DNA from: Hanleya hanleyi
Taxonomy: Eukaryota; Mollusca; Polyplacophora; Lepidopleurida; Hanleyidae
Reading direction: 5' to 3'
Assembly: GCA_036873755.1 (NCBI GenBank)
Contig: JAVTVY010033653.1
Coordinates: 62,001 to 126,000 of the forward strand
DNA: 64,000 nucleotides
Under the pieces are notes generated by a model that saw nothing but the letters and a program-made list of their open reading frames with translations, searched no databases and was not told where the DNA came from. This document shows positions 39,116-50,965 of the stretch, piece after piece; position 1 is the stretch's first letter; every line of letters begins with the position of its first letter. A program made the translations under genes and the position numbers.

Positions 39116-41105
39116 TAGCCCACCATCACCAGATGGTCTGTTCAAATCAATTTTTGTCTGTGGTCCGTCGTTCGTCTGTCAAGTCAAGTCAGTCAGTCAG
39201 TCCGGCGTCCGTCCGTAAACAATTCTTGTTATCGCGATTTCTCAGGAACTACTGCATGGATCTTTCTCAAATTTGGTACACAGGTTCCCCTTGGGGTCTA
39301 GTTGTGCAAGATACCTTTTCTGGTCCGATTCGAAATTTCAATATGGCCACGAGGCAGCCATCTTGGATTTCCCCATGAAACCTTGTTATCACGATTTCTC
39401 AGGAACTACTGCATGAATCTTTCTCAAATTTGGTACACAGCTTCCCCTTGGGGTCTAGTTGTGCAAGGTACCTTTTCTGGTCCGATTCGAAAATCCAATA
39501 TGGCCACCAGGCAGCCATCTTGGATTTCCCCATGAAACCTTGTTATCACGATTTCTCAGGAACTACTGCATAGATCTTTCTCAAATTTGGTACACAGCTT
39601 CCCCTTGGGGTCTAGTTGTGCAAGGTACCTTGTCTGGTCCGATTCGAAAATCCAATATAGCCACCAGGCAGCCATCTTGGATTTCCCCATGAAACCTTGT
39701 TATCGCGATTTCTCAGGAACTACTGCATGGATCTTTCTCAAATTTGGTACACAGGTTCCCCTTGGGGTCTAGTTGTGCAAGGTACCTTTTCTGGTCCGAT
39801 TCGAAAATCCAATATGGCCACCAGGCAGCCATCTTGGATTTCCCCCATGAAACCTTGTTATCGCGATTTCTCAGGAACTACTGCATGGGTCTTTCTCAAA
39901 TTTGGTACACAGGTTCCCCTTGGGGTCTAGTTGTGCAAGATACCTTTTCTGGTCCGATTCGAAAATCCAATATGGCCATCAGGCAGCCATCTTGGATTTC
40001 CCCATGAAACCTTGTTATCGCGATTTCTCAGGAAATACTGCATGGATCTTTCTCAAATTTGGTACACAGGTTCCCCTTCGGGTCTAGTTGTGCAAGATAC
40101 CTTTTCTGGTCCGAATCGAAAATCCAATATGGCCACAAGGCGGCCATCTTGCATTTCCCCATGAAACCTTATCGCGATTTCTCAGGAACTACTGCATGGA
40201 TCTTTCTCAAATTTGGTACACAGGTTTCCCTTGGGGTCTAGTTGTGCAAGATACCTTTTCTGATCCGATTTGAAAATCCAATATGGCCACCAGGCAGCCA
40301 TCCTGGATTTCTCCATGAAACTTTGTTATCGTCATATCTCAGGAAGTACTGCATGGATCTTTCTCAAATTTGGTACATAGGTTCTCCTTGAGGTCTAGTT
40401 GTGCAAAATACCTTTTTCAGTCCGATTCGAAAGGTTCCCCTTAGGGTCTGGTTGTGCAAGATACCTTTTTCGGTCCGAATCGAAAATCCAATATGGCCAC
40501 CAGGTGGCCATCTTGGATTTCCCCATGAAACTTTGTAAATGCGATTTCTGAGGAACTACTGCATGGATCTTTGTCAAATTTGGGACACAGGTTCCCCTTG
40601 TCGTCTACAGTAGTTGTGCAAGATACCTTTTCTGGTCCGATTCGAAAATCCAACATGGCCAACAGGCGGCCACATGGGATTTTCCCATGCAACTTTGTTA
40701 TCGTGATTTCTCAGGAAGTACTGCAGGGATCTTTCTTAAATTTGGTACATAGGTTCCCCTTGGGGTCTAGTTGTGCAAAATACCTTTTTCAGTCCGATTC
40801 GAAAATCCAATATGGTCACCAGGCGCCCATCTTGGATTTCCCAATGAAACTTTATCGTGATTTCTCAAGAAGTACTGCATGGATCTTCCTCAAATTTTGT
40901 ACACAGATTCCCCTGGTTGCCCAGTTGTGCAAGATACCTTTTTTTGGTCCGATTCGAAAATCCAATATGGCCGCCAGGTGGCCATCTTGAATTTCCCCTT
41001 GAAACGTAGTTATCGTGAATTCTCAGGAAATATTTCATGGATCTTTCCGAAATTTGGTACACAGGTCCCATGTTGTGCAAGATACCTTTTTGATCTGATT
41101 CGAAA
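39116..41105 (-). mobile_element. 157-bp tandem array (about 12 units) with hairpin end
   Basis: The left end is a hairpin-like 'agcccaccatcaccagatgg' followed by 'gtccgtccgt', the mirror of the right ends elsewhere, so the element lies in reverse orientation. Core units carry 'cgatttctcaggaactactg', 'tttctcaaatttggtacaca', 'tctagttgtgcaagatacc' and 'atccaatatggccac'. They recur every 157 bp from 39228 with increasing divergence to the right. The many short frames are repeat artefacts. Confidence 0.8.
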
Positions 41106-42283
41106 ATCCAAGTTACCCTTCAAATTAATACGGTATTCCCGAGTTGTGACGTTACATCACAAGAGTCGGCGGATCAAACGGTGGGGCATATTCTATATAT
41201 TGACTATAGAGAATATCCATGTTAATTAAAATGAATTACTTCAAATTTTAAATCAGTTTTCTTTAGTCCATGCAGTTGCAAGTGAACTGCCCCACCCTTT
41301 CGTCTGCCGGCGGGTCGGCTACATGAAGGGACGTCACCCTTGTGACACAACGTCACAACTTGACAACTGTAGACTACTGCATGTTTCGATCCAAGGGAGA
41401 TAATCAGGATTCAGACACTTTCGAAGTATCAACATTACTGCGCGGACCGGATCCTTTCAGTATTAAGTATTGTACCATGTTACTATTTTCGAGCATGGTA
41501 TCTTAAAAGAGATATCTCAAACTAGCCCAGTAAACAGAACAGAATTAGTATTCGTTCCTAATTATAAAATCTTAAGTATGTTTCATAGCTCATGCCAAAG
41601 TGTCAAAAAGATTTGTCTTCGCTTCCAGTACCCAATGATGACACGTGCAAAAAATAAATAAAATAAAAATACTACAAAACGAAGACGAAGGATCCTCCGT
41701 ACATATACATTCACTTTCAGACTAACTTTGCTCATTTCACTTGTACTATAACAACCAACATAAGAACAGTTTCTAGAAATCTTGAAACTCCTGAAAGTTA
41801 GAAAGATTATATCTTGGTGTTTTCCAGTGTCCCTTTTTCGATCTTTTTCGCTCAGATTCGAAATTCTGTAAACAAAATTACAAATCAATCGTTCGTTCTT
41901 AGTAACAATGGACAAAAAGATCCTCTTGTTATTAGCTTACAATTATCGGACAATGATGGGCGCCAAGATCCTTCAGGATCTCTCGTTTTCAAATGACGCT
42001 ACTACCTCTTTAAGGACTGAATGATTCACAACAAATTTTCTCTCAACAATGTTATACATGTATTACTGCAACATTGGTTTCCAATTTGGCCAAACCTGAT
42101 GACCAAAATTTGAAGAATACGTATACCAAATACCCATGGAATTTTTTTGTTAACCCTACCTGGCCTGGAGGGGGGGAGGGGCACTTGGTTTTTTGCTCAT
42201 AACTCCAGAACGACAAAAAATTGAAAGCTGAAACTCTGACTTTTCAGATTATCATATTGGGGTCATTTTGAGCCTATTTGCAT

Positions 42284-42302
42284 GGGTTAGGGTTAGGGTT
42301 AG
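42284..42302 (+). repeat. Short interstitial TTAGGG tract
   Basis: 'gggttagggttagggttag' is three telomere-type repeats. It may be a repair scar or chance. Confidence 0.6.
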
Positions 42303-43271
42303 AGCAGAGGATCATGGGTAAATTCAAAATGGCGGCCATGTAGGGTACCAGAAAAGTGATGTTTTCGTCATATTTCTTCAAAATTTTTGCTTTTCTGTAT
42401 GGAAAAGTGGGTAAAATCTATTTTATTTCATATCAGATTATTATTTACTAATTTATCATGCAGTTTTTGCGAAGAAAAAACAAAAATAAAAAATTCAAAA
42501 ATTCTGACCGAAAAATCATCCAAAAATGCTCTTTTTGAAAATGACATCACAGTGACGTCATCATGGTGGCCATCTTGGATTATTTTACATTTTCTTGTAG
42601 AGCTTGACACAAAGATATAGTGTGGCAAGTTTCAGCTCTCTAGCCTTAGCGATAGCGAAAATATATAGGGGGGGGGGGGCATTTTCCGCCAGGCTGCGGT
42701 ACACCCCCAAATCGCCCAGGCCAGATAGGGTTAAAGAAACAATACACGTCATTAGACCTCCTTTAGTCCCAATATTTTTTAGTCCTTCCTATTTTTTACT
42801 CAAAATCTATATTTTGACTTTCTCTCATGAAAACTTTCACCAATGCTCTGAAATGAGTCGAATTGGCATGAGGAAATACATTTAAGAATTTTTTTGAAAT
42901 CTCCCTTCTTTGAAACAAGTTGCAAAACGGGTCTTCTCAATCGCCATCATCATGACTGCATTCAGTGGAAGTAATTTGATTAAACACCAGAAAACTACCA
43001 AGTTTAGAACATACTGGAGTAGTCATACCGATCTTATACTCCCTTATTTTCTATATTTTCCTATATTTTATTAAGAAAATTCCTGTATTTCTCCTATATT
43101 TTGGCAAATTTCCTCTTAGATATTTTCACTGTGAGCCACTTGCAGGCCTGAATTAGTTTACAGTGTAAAGTCACTGTAAGGTAATAACTGGCAGGAGTTC
43201 AATGAATTATAAACTGTGTGGACGGAAAGAGTTAATAGTAGCGGTTGGTGTGTAATCAAGAAGACCATGAA

Positions 43272-43366
43272 ATACGGCTTATAACGTTGGACACACCGGT
43301 TCTCGTCAGATCACCAAGTTAAGCAACTTTAAGCTCTGTCAATACTTGGATGGGCGGGTGCTGTAC
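43272..43366 (+). pseudogene. 5S-rRNA-like relic (5S-derived SINE head or pseudogene)
   Basis: 'tctcgtcagatcaccaagtt' + 'aagcaact' and 'aatacttggatggg' match the positions of the 5S internal promoter (box A region about 43317-43330, box C region about 43342-43354), followed by 'ggtgctgt'. About 17 bases normally found between 'gatggg' and 'gggtgctgt' are missing, and the first third is divergent, so it is not a working 5S gene. Confidence 0.65.
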
Positions 43367-43997
43367 TGATCAGTGTCCAGGGTAATAGGAACTGTGAGCA
43401 TTCTTGTGTTCTGGAACATGTAAGCACCATCGTGATATGACTAAAACAAGGTTCAAAATGATGTTAAGTGACCTGATTTTATAGGATATTTGAGTAGTTG
43501 TCATTGTGGTGACATGATATACACCTTCTTTCACACTGACCGAGACTGTGCTCATTGATGTACGTAATATATTGTCATTTTAATGTATGGGGGATTGGTA
43601 TATCTGAATGTGGAAGCTTTTGGTAGTTGGCAGATGACCCTGCATGCCAGGAAAGTACAAAGTTGTTATATATTCACCAGCATAGTGAAAATGGAACTGC
43701 TGGATACTTGTGTACAGGACTCAAATTTTGAAACTTCTGATGCACTGCCATTTTTTCGTGGCTAGAAAATTTTGCAGGTCAAATATCAGATGACCTACTC
43801 GAATTTAGAATGACCAGCTAAAATTATGTTAAGAATATTTGATGCTGAAAAATAATTGTATGAAATGAACATCCATTGTTGAATTACACACGAGTAAAGT
43901 AGTTATGAAGTTTGCTGAGCTAAATTATCAATTTTCATTTGAAGGTTGACCTGCTCCAATTTTGGCCTGCTTTCAGTCATTCCCATAATCTAATGAA

Positions 43998-44191
43998 TTA
44001 AATCCTATCTGCTCCCCCATTTAGATATGTCGCTTGTAGGAATCTAACAGGCATGCAGTAACTTGAGCGTCGACCAATCCTGAGAACGCTTCATAGTGCT
44101 TTGAAGAGAACATAATCATAAAGAATTTTTGGTTGGCTCAGCCAAATTAAACTTCGCGCTGGTGGGGTGTCTTTTCATGTTGCTGCGGTGC
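43998..44191 (+). repeat. Dispersed repeat, copy 2 (single 55-bp unit)
   Basis: It is colinear with 2163-2521, with point differences, and carries only one copy of the segment that is amplified four times there. Confidence 0.8.
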
Positions 44192-45710
44192 CGACATTGT
44201 GGCACCATAATACGGGGTAGATATGACTGGTCTTCGGTGTAAACATTGGGGTAAACGGAGGCGGTGACCCTATCTCCCCTCCCCGACTGCAAGTGGATTA
44301 GTCCACATGTGACCATGCTATTAAATATTCAGGACATGGGTGCTCAGAACACCAAATTCAATTGAAATATTTAAGATCCTATGTAGCCATATGTACATTT
44401 GGGGAGCATTGATAGGATATTAAGTTATTAAGATTGCCATTCTCAGGGTGTCATTTTGAGCCCTGGTGCATAAACTGAGGTTGTGTCCACTCAAACAGCA
44501 ATAGAATGTGTCAGATGTTACAGAGCTTCTAGATGTCAAACTTTTCCATTTAATGTCAGAATTTAAGCAGCTACCTCGATCCAGGAACTATACTGGCTGA
44601 CTGCAGTCCTGCAGATGTAGAGGGACACCAACAGACAGATCGACGGACAGAGATCGCCTATCAAATAGGCTCAAAATTACCCCAATCCATGTGTTTGTGT
44701 CCGATCCAATCTCTGGTCTAGTCAGACCCACAGATCGCCACAAAGAGTTGTCCACTCAACGAGGCCAGAGGCAAAGTCCTGCTACATACGCAGTTAGCTC
44801 TGGTAGACAGCAATGAATAAATTAAACAACATCAGAAATGGTGTCTATGCCAAGTTTATGTCATAATCAACAAATTTATTGCTGAAAAATTTACTTGACA
44901 CAATGTAATGAAACAATGGACACGAGGTCTACATGTGTGTTACAGTTTTGATAAACTGTCCAGGTGTGACAACTCTTCCTGAATCAAACAGTCTGCATTC
45001 AAGAACGACGAGACCCATCTCAAGTTTGATGATCTGCTTTTCAAGACTACATATTATGAGGTCTTAAGTGATCATACTCGATGGTTGTTGAGGTAAAGTA
45101 TTGAAATATTGCGAAGAGAATTACAATTACAACTTAAGTGCTGAAACATAGTACATGGATCTGGAAGAAACTGAAAAGTAATCCTTGTGATTGACAGCAT
45201 ATTCATGAGACCTTGATCATGGAATATATACAAATGTTCAGATGTTAATCCAATGAAGATTGGTGACCTACAGTACATCTATCATTATATCTTCCCACCC
45301 ATACATTGTAGATCTACATGTAAATAAGTGGAACTGCTTTGTCCTTGATGCCTAATACATTGGCTGGCACACATGTACCATTCGTTACCACTTCTGATCT
45401 GTCCCTGGAACTTTTGTTCATACAACAAAAGTCCGATTGATGATGAAAGGAAGCTCTTGGTCTGCCTTTAACTATGCATTCAATTATCAAATATCAACTA
45501 CTTTGTAGAACCCAAGTGTAAATTTGCAAGGACTCAATAATGCTGTGTTTATGGGGATGAGGTATGGCCATGCTTACCCTACCATAATGTTAACAACAAA
45601 CATATTAAGGAATATCCTCCCAATCCCTATCTGCACTAGAGTTTAAAACTGGCCTACACCTTGTGCACAATAGAGTTCAGTTTACATGAATACTGTTTAA
45701 TGACTCGTGT
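44192..45710. other. No gene recognised
   Basis: I found short frames only, with no supported exon or repeat structure. Confidence 0.4.
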
Positions 45711-46035
45711 ATGGCCGGTTAACCCTCGCTCAACCACCATACCAATGTTCATGTATGGCAGGTTAACCCTCGCTCAACCACCATACCAATGTTCATGTAC
45801 GGCAGGTTAACCCTTGCTCAACCACCATACCAATGTTCATGTTCAAGTACGGCAGGTTAACCCTCGCTCATCTGCCATACCAATGTTCATGTATGGCAGG
45901 TTAATCCTCGCTCAACCGCCATACCAATGTTCATGTTCAAGTACGGCAGGTTAACCCTCGCTCATCTGCCATACCAATGTTCATGTATGGCAGGTTAATC
46001 CTCGCTCAACCGCCATACCAATGTTCATGTTCAAG
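45711..46035. repeat. 44/50-bp minisatellite, about seven copies
   Basis: The unit is 'tcatgtatggcaggttaacc' + 'ctcgctcaaccaccatacca' + 'atgt'. Some units carry a 6-bp 'tcaagt'-type insertion. The last part alternates the two unit types (50-, then 44-bp), suggesting amplification as a ~94-bp dimer. Confidence 0.9.
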
Positions 46036-47250
46036 TATGACAGTTTAAGCCTCGCACATCCTAATTCTTTAATATAAACATAGGGCAAGACTTCTGAATA
46101 ATACTAACACTGATCAATCCGCATGAAATCTTACCAAAAATATACAGAACTAAAATATCAAAATTTGAACAATATCCTAATCTTATTGCCACAGCTTGAT
46201 TAATCCTCCTCCTCCTCAGCTCCTCTCACTCCATCCATTCTTTTACATTTCCTATCTCACATATATCCCTTTTAAAGTATGTACCAAATGTAATCCAACA
46301 AATTAAGGGTGAAAAATTTATATACAATTCAATAAATTAAGCCTATAAACTTTTCAATATGAATAATTTAGCGACAATATTTAATGAGCATGATGAGAGG
46401 AATTAAGATTCCTAAGGATTCTTCTACTTTCACTTTCATCACAGTTGACCTACTTTTAATGGTAACGAACTGTAGAAGATTCCTACACAAAGAACAATAT
46501 CACAGACAGGTGGAGTGATTAGGCTACCGGACTATTACATGATTTCTCCCTATTAATAACTTGCATATGGCATACCTCCCTTTATCATATACAGTATAAT
46601 GTGTCATGGACATAATGTAACATTCACAACATCTGCCGAGATCTCCAACTTCTGATTTGAAATAAAAGCATAAACTATGATCACGCCACAATTTGAGGAT
46701 GAATGACGATGCCATAAATCATGTGACTATTTGGAGGATAGCCAATTTTGCCTGTGTTGATACTGTGTGCAATTATTTTCTGAATTTTTTACCACGTGTT
46801 GCCGCTTGCTTACAAATAGATACTTTGTCTATTGGTTACAGAGGTTAATACAGCTAAGGCACAAAGCACTAGGCAACATTACTGGGTGGTTTCAGACATT
46901 GAATAATGGTTTCAACTCACAGCACTGGTAAATTGTAACCTTGACGACACATATCTGCACAGTTAATCACCCATATCATTGATGGTGACAGTAACATATT
47001 CACCTCTACATCTTTCTATAACAGAATGTGTGTTAAGTTACAGCCAGCATTCCATATACATTCTCCTAATATCACAGCTTACATGTTAAATCAATCTTCC
47101 CATGGAAAAAAATTGACCTAAAGCCAATCATCCCCCGTAAGATGGAGCAAAGTGGGCAGACAATTCCAGAGTCGGGAATAAGCTCAAAGAGTTGATCATA
47201 TATGGTATCTTACTCATGTACTGGGTGCAATATTCATAATTTCATCTCTC
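46036..47250. other. No gene recognised
   Basis: AT-rich sequence with a short pyrimidine-rich tract near 46205-46260. No exon is supported. Confidence 0.4.
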
Positions 47251-47255
47251 TGAAA

Positions 47256-48222
47256 CGAACACACATTACAGTATCCTGTTACAGTAACGAGCACACATTA
47301 CAGTATCCTGTTACATTAACGAGCACACATTACAGTATCCTGTTACATTAATGAGCACACATTACAGTATCCTGTTACATTAATGAGCACACATTACAGT
47401 ATCCTGTTACAGTAACGAGCACTCATTACAGTATCCTGTTACATTAATGAGCACACATTACAGTATCTGTTACAGTAATGAGCACACATTACAGTATCGT
47501 GTTACATTAACGAGAACACATTACAGTCCTGTTACAGTAACGAGCACACATTACAGGATCCTGTTACAGTAACGAGCACACATTACAGTATCCTGTTACA
47601 TTAACGAACACACATTACAGTATCCTGTTACAGTAACATTGCACACATTACAGTATCCTGTTACATTAACGAGAACACATTACAGTATCCTGTTACAGTA
47701 ACGAGAACACATTACAGTATACATTACAGTATCCTGTTACAGTAACGAGCACACATTACAGTATCCGGTTACAGTAACGAGCACACATTACAGTATCCTG
47801 TTACATTAACGAACACACATTACAGTATCCTGTTACAGTAACGAGCACACATTACAGTATCCTGTTACATTAACGAGCACACATTACAGTATCCTGTTAT
47901 AGTAACGAGCACACATTACAGTATCCTGTTACAGTAACGAGAACACATTACAGTATCCTGTTACATTAACGAACACACATTACAGTATCCCGTTACAGTA
48001 ACGAGCACACATTACAGGATCCTGTTACATTAACGAGCACACATTACAGTATCCTGTTCCAGTAACGAGCACACATTACAGTATCCGGTCACAGTAACGA
48101 GAACACATTACTGTCCTGTTACAGTAACGAGCACACATTCCAGTATCCTGTTACAGTAACGAGCACACATTACAGTATCCTGTTACAGTAACGAGCACAC
48201 ATTACAGTATCCTGTTACAGTG
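47256..48222. repeat. 32-bp minisatellite, about 30 copies
   Basis: The unit is 'acgagcacacattacagtat' + 'cctgttacagta'. Variants (acaTta, Agaaca, cGgtt) are intermixed, with a few deletions near 47465, 47525 and 47720. Confidence 0.95.
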
Positions 48223-49689
48223 TGTAATCCTGAGCCCACTATGCTCCACTTCAGTCTGGCATGAACTGACCATCAATCAACTTTACAACCAAGCACTGAC
48301 CATCAAGCAGCAATGCTATCAGAGACCAATGATAAGCCAATAAGAATAATTGAATATTGTCTTCATACGATCATATTTTATACCATTGTATCAAATTATG
48401 AAGTTACAGTCCAGCTTCTAAATGATCTGTAGAATATATCAATTCTCTTGATATTCTCCGACATTCTGGTTATACTCTGGTCATGTTCTTGGTTAATGAA
48501 CACCACATACAAGCTTTGTTACAGTATTAGCGCTGTCCCCTTGTGTTGAATAAAACTAAATATAAACACTGAACAAAACTTCGGAATGAAAATATACACC
48601 TATATAATACGAGAAATTTATAAAGAAGTGAATAAAAACATCTCCAAAATATCTACAGTTCCACAAGTAAAATATTCTGATTCTGATTATAGTGATCACA
48701 AACAGGCTAGATAAATGTTCACAACCGAATACATACTAATATCTGTCCAGTGAGTGTTGAAGATGATACCAAAGATAAAATAGAGGAAACATACAAGATA
48801 AAATTGCACAATAGCCTTACAATAAACAATAGAAATTAAATTTAACATAAATAGCCGGTCTCTTCATATTGCAAATCCAAATACTTAACATATTCATAAC
48901 TCAAATTAAAATATTCCTACTTCAAATTGAACCAGAGTTCTGATGTTAACCAAAGTGTATTTTGTTCTCTCACATCAAAACTGTACTGATTTAGAAGATT
49001 ATAACAGAGTTTCCTGTTTTTCTGAAGTATCTGTATTGTCGACACATAAAAGGACATAAGCTGATGTGACATCATGAATGAGTTATCTCCCCTGTTGTGA
49101 CAAGGATCACTTACCTCCCCTGATGTGACCAAAATCATTGAAATAAATAGCTCAATCTCATGGTCTTTTCTAATCTACAACATGAAAATTGATCTATTCC
49201 AATATGAGTAGTAGAAGATGAAGAATGATATCTAACAGAAATGGACGAATTCTTAGATTATGCAAGAATATTAAATCAAAAGTGATTTTAGTGGTTTCTT
49301 GGCAAGTACTGTTCTCAAATTAACTTCTTAACACAAAAATATGCCAGTATTCTTCTTATGCCGTGGTAAAGCAATTCACTGAAATAGAATACTACACCAT
49401 AGATGAAATATTTACATCCTAAAATTCATAAATAAAATATAACTATCTTCTATAAAATAATATTATGCTCATGATATTGTTAGTAGAGTAGCACAGGTTC
49501 TATTATAATTATACAAATTTTGGTGTACAGGCAATCAAATGACTCAATTATTATGTAAAGAATTCCATGTTAAATTAAGTATCTTGGTTATTCTCAAAAA
49601 GTAACCGAAACAATGATTAAAACAAAAAAACTCAATGGAGGTACCATTAATTCTACAAAAATACAAAATGGAAAAGTAAAACGCTGAGA
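48223..49689. other. Intergenic, downstream of the - strand gene
   Basis: Very AT-rich with no gene or repeat recognised. Confidence 0.4.
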
Positions 49690-50107
49690 TTTTCAAATGC
49701 ATATACATTATTATTTTATTATGTCCACAGCGAGAATAACTCTTGACAGGAAGGAAGTCTGTAAAAAATGAGGAAAGGAAGAGAAAACTAATACGATAAC
49801 AATGACCCTATAATAACAGTAACCATTCACCCTTTTATATTATGACCATAACACAGTTATTGAATCATATTAGCTGTTCACTCCCTGCTCGTCAAGTACA
49901 AGTTTGAACATGTGACAGTTTATCTGTCTATTCATCCACACATCCATCCATCCGTCCATCTGTCCATCCGTTCGTCTGTCCATCCATTCGTCTGTCCATC
50001 CATTCGTCTGTCCATTCAATTCATGATGTGCATAAGATGTGGCCCTCAGATGTCCAGTTTTAGAGTGTGGAGAGCTAGCCTATATAGATGATAGGCTAGA
50101 ACTGTTG
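49690..50107 (-). other. Probable 3' UTR and poly(A) signal of the - strand gene
   Basis: Reading the - strand after the stop, the first canonical AATAAA I find is the complement of 49715-49720, about 390 nt downstream. The stretch includes a degenerate tccatccgttcgtctg microsatellite (about 49935-50012) on the + strand. Confidence 0.4.
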
Positions 50108-50170
50108 CTATGATTTCAGAATGATGTTCTCCTCCTTCACCAAGCCTGTCGATAAAGCTGCCTCTTGGAT
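50108..50170 (-). CDS. Last exon (F) of the - strand helical-protein gene
   Basis: The acceptor ctgatttcag precedes 50170. In the phase set by exon E, the 63 nt read IQEAALSTGLVKEENIILKS and then TAG at 50110-50108. A longer reading exists in another frame through this region, but only the phase-0 frame continues the upstream exons, and its composition fits them. The least certain point is the 3.3-kb repeat-filled intron before it. Confidence 0.68.
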   Translation of the reverse strand: MQEAALSTGLVKEENIILKS

Positions 50171-50471
50171 CTGAAATCAGATCATGTATATTGTGAATAC
50201 CCACATGTATTAACAGTAATAATAACCCAGGATTCAAGCAATCAAAAATTGAAATAATCCACCCCCCCCCCTCCCGGCTGCCAAACACACAGACACACCA
50301 GCTCGATTTCACGACAATGGACGAAAGTAGCAAGCTGATACACCTCTCACTACAAGATTTAATCCCCCATCTTGTGGGAAATTTGTCATAGACTTGGAAA
50401 ATGAAATCTTTGCTACTTTTCAAATTTTTTAAATAAATCCCTCGTCTTCACAGAGCACCCCAAATTGGAGT

Positions 50472-50783
50472 GAGTGAGTGAATAGAATTTAACGTCGCTT
50501 TCAACAATATTTCAGCTATATCACGACGAACCAACTAAGCACCACCCACCCAGTTATGTTCCTGCTACTTCAAAGAAGAAATCTTTGAAGCAGCATGGAA
50601 CCAGACACCCTCCATCCACCCTATAAAACACTGAGAACAGCGCACAAGACACAGACAGGACGCTTACATGGTGCAATAAAGACAAGTGATATTACAGTGC
50701 TAGACATCACATTATCAAGTTCCTGTTGCTTCTCAGCAAAATGCATTGAAGCAACAGGAACCTGAACCCACCCAACCACCCGC
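50472..50783 (+). mobile_element. Short element with 14-bp target duplication and two internal hairpins
   Basis: CCCCAAATTGGAGT occurs at 50458-50471 and 50784-50797, flanking 312 bp. The head is 'gagtgagtgaatagaattta' + 'acgtcgctttcaacaatatt', a type I know from dispersed repeats in mollusc genomes. Downstream are two hairpins: an imperfect one (ttcctgctacttcaaag / ctttgaagcagcatggaa) and a perfect 14-bp one (GTTCCTGTTGCTTC / GAAGCAACAGGAAC). Duplications of this length suggest insertion by a LINE-type enzyme. It lies in the last intron of the - strand gene. Confidence 0.7.
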
Positions 50784-50965
50784 CCCCAAATTGGAGTACA
50801 TAATGGGGTGATCGAGACTAGTCAATGTGCAACAAATCTAATAGAAGACAACATATAATTGCTCATTCCCCCTAGTTTGTCTCATGGAAAGCCATAGAGA
50901 ATCTTGCTATGCATACTTCATGTAATTGGGATATGCTGTTACATGTATGTGTCACTTGACTGACA

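Larger units (their letters stand above)
35462..42009. mobile_element. Cluster bounded by TTAA and inverted AGAGGTAGTAG ends (possible composite)
   Basis: TTAA + AGAGGTAGTAG at 35458-35472 and the inverted CTACTACCTCT + TTAA at 41999-42013 face each other. Similarity continues a few bases inward (GTgATTTTAA against GTcATTTGAA). Between them are the CATATG element and the 157-bp array. This could be one 6.5-kb element carrying nested insertions or two separate solo ends. Confidence 0.3.

Noticed and set aside
40571..40990. 139-codon + strand frame and many ~60-80-codon frames in 39.1-41.1 kb
   Set aside because: They repeat the same peptide (LSQIWYTGSPWGLVVQ) because of the 157-bp array.
42284..42302. 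Chromosome end signal (TTAGGG repeats)
   Set aside because: Only three repeats, internal, with ordinary sequence on both sides.
50046..50423. 125-codon - strand frame covering the last exon region
   Set aside because: It reads through an acceptor at 50171-50172 and uses a frame that does not continue the upstream exons. The phase-0 frame ending at 50108 is preferred.
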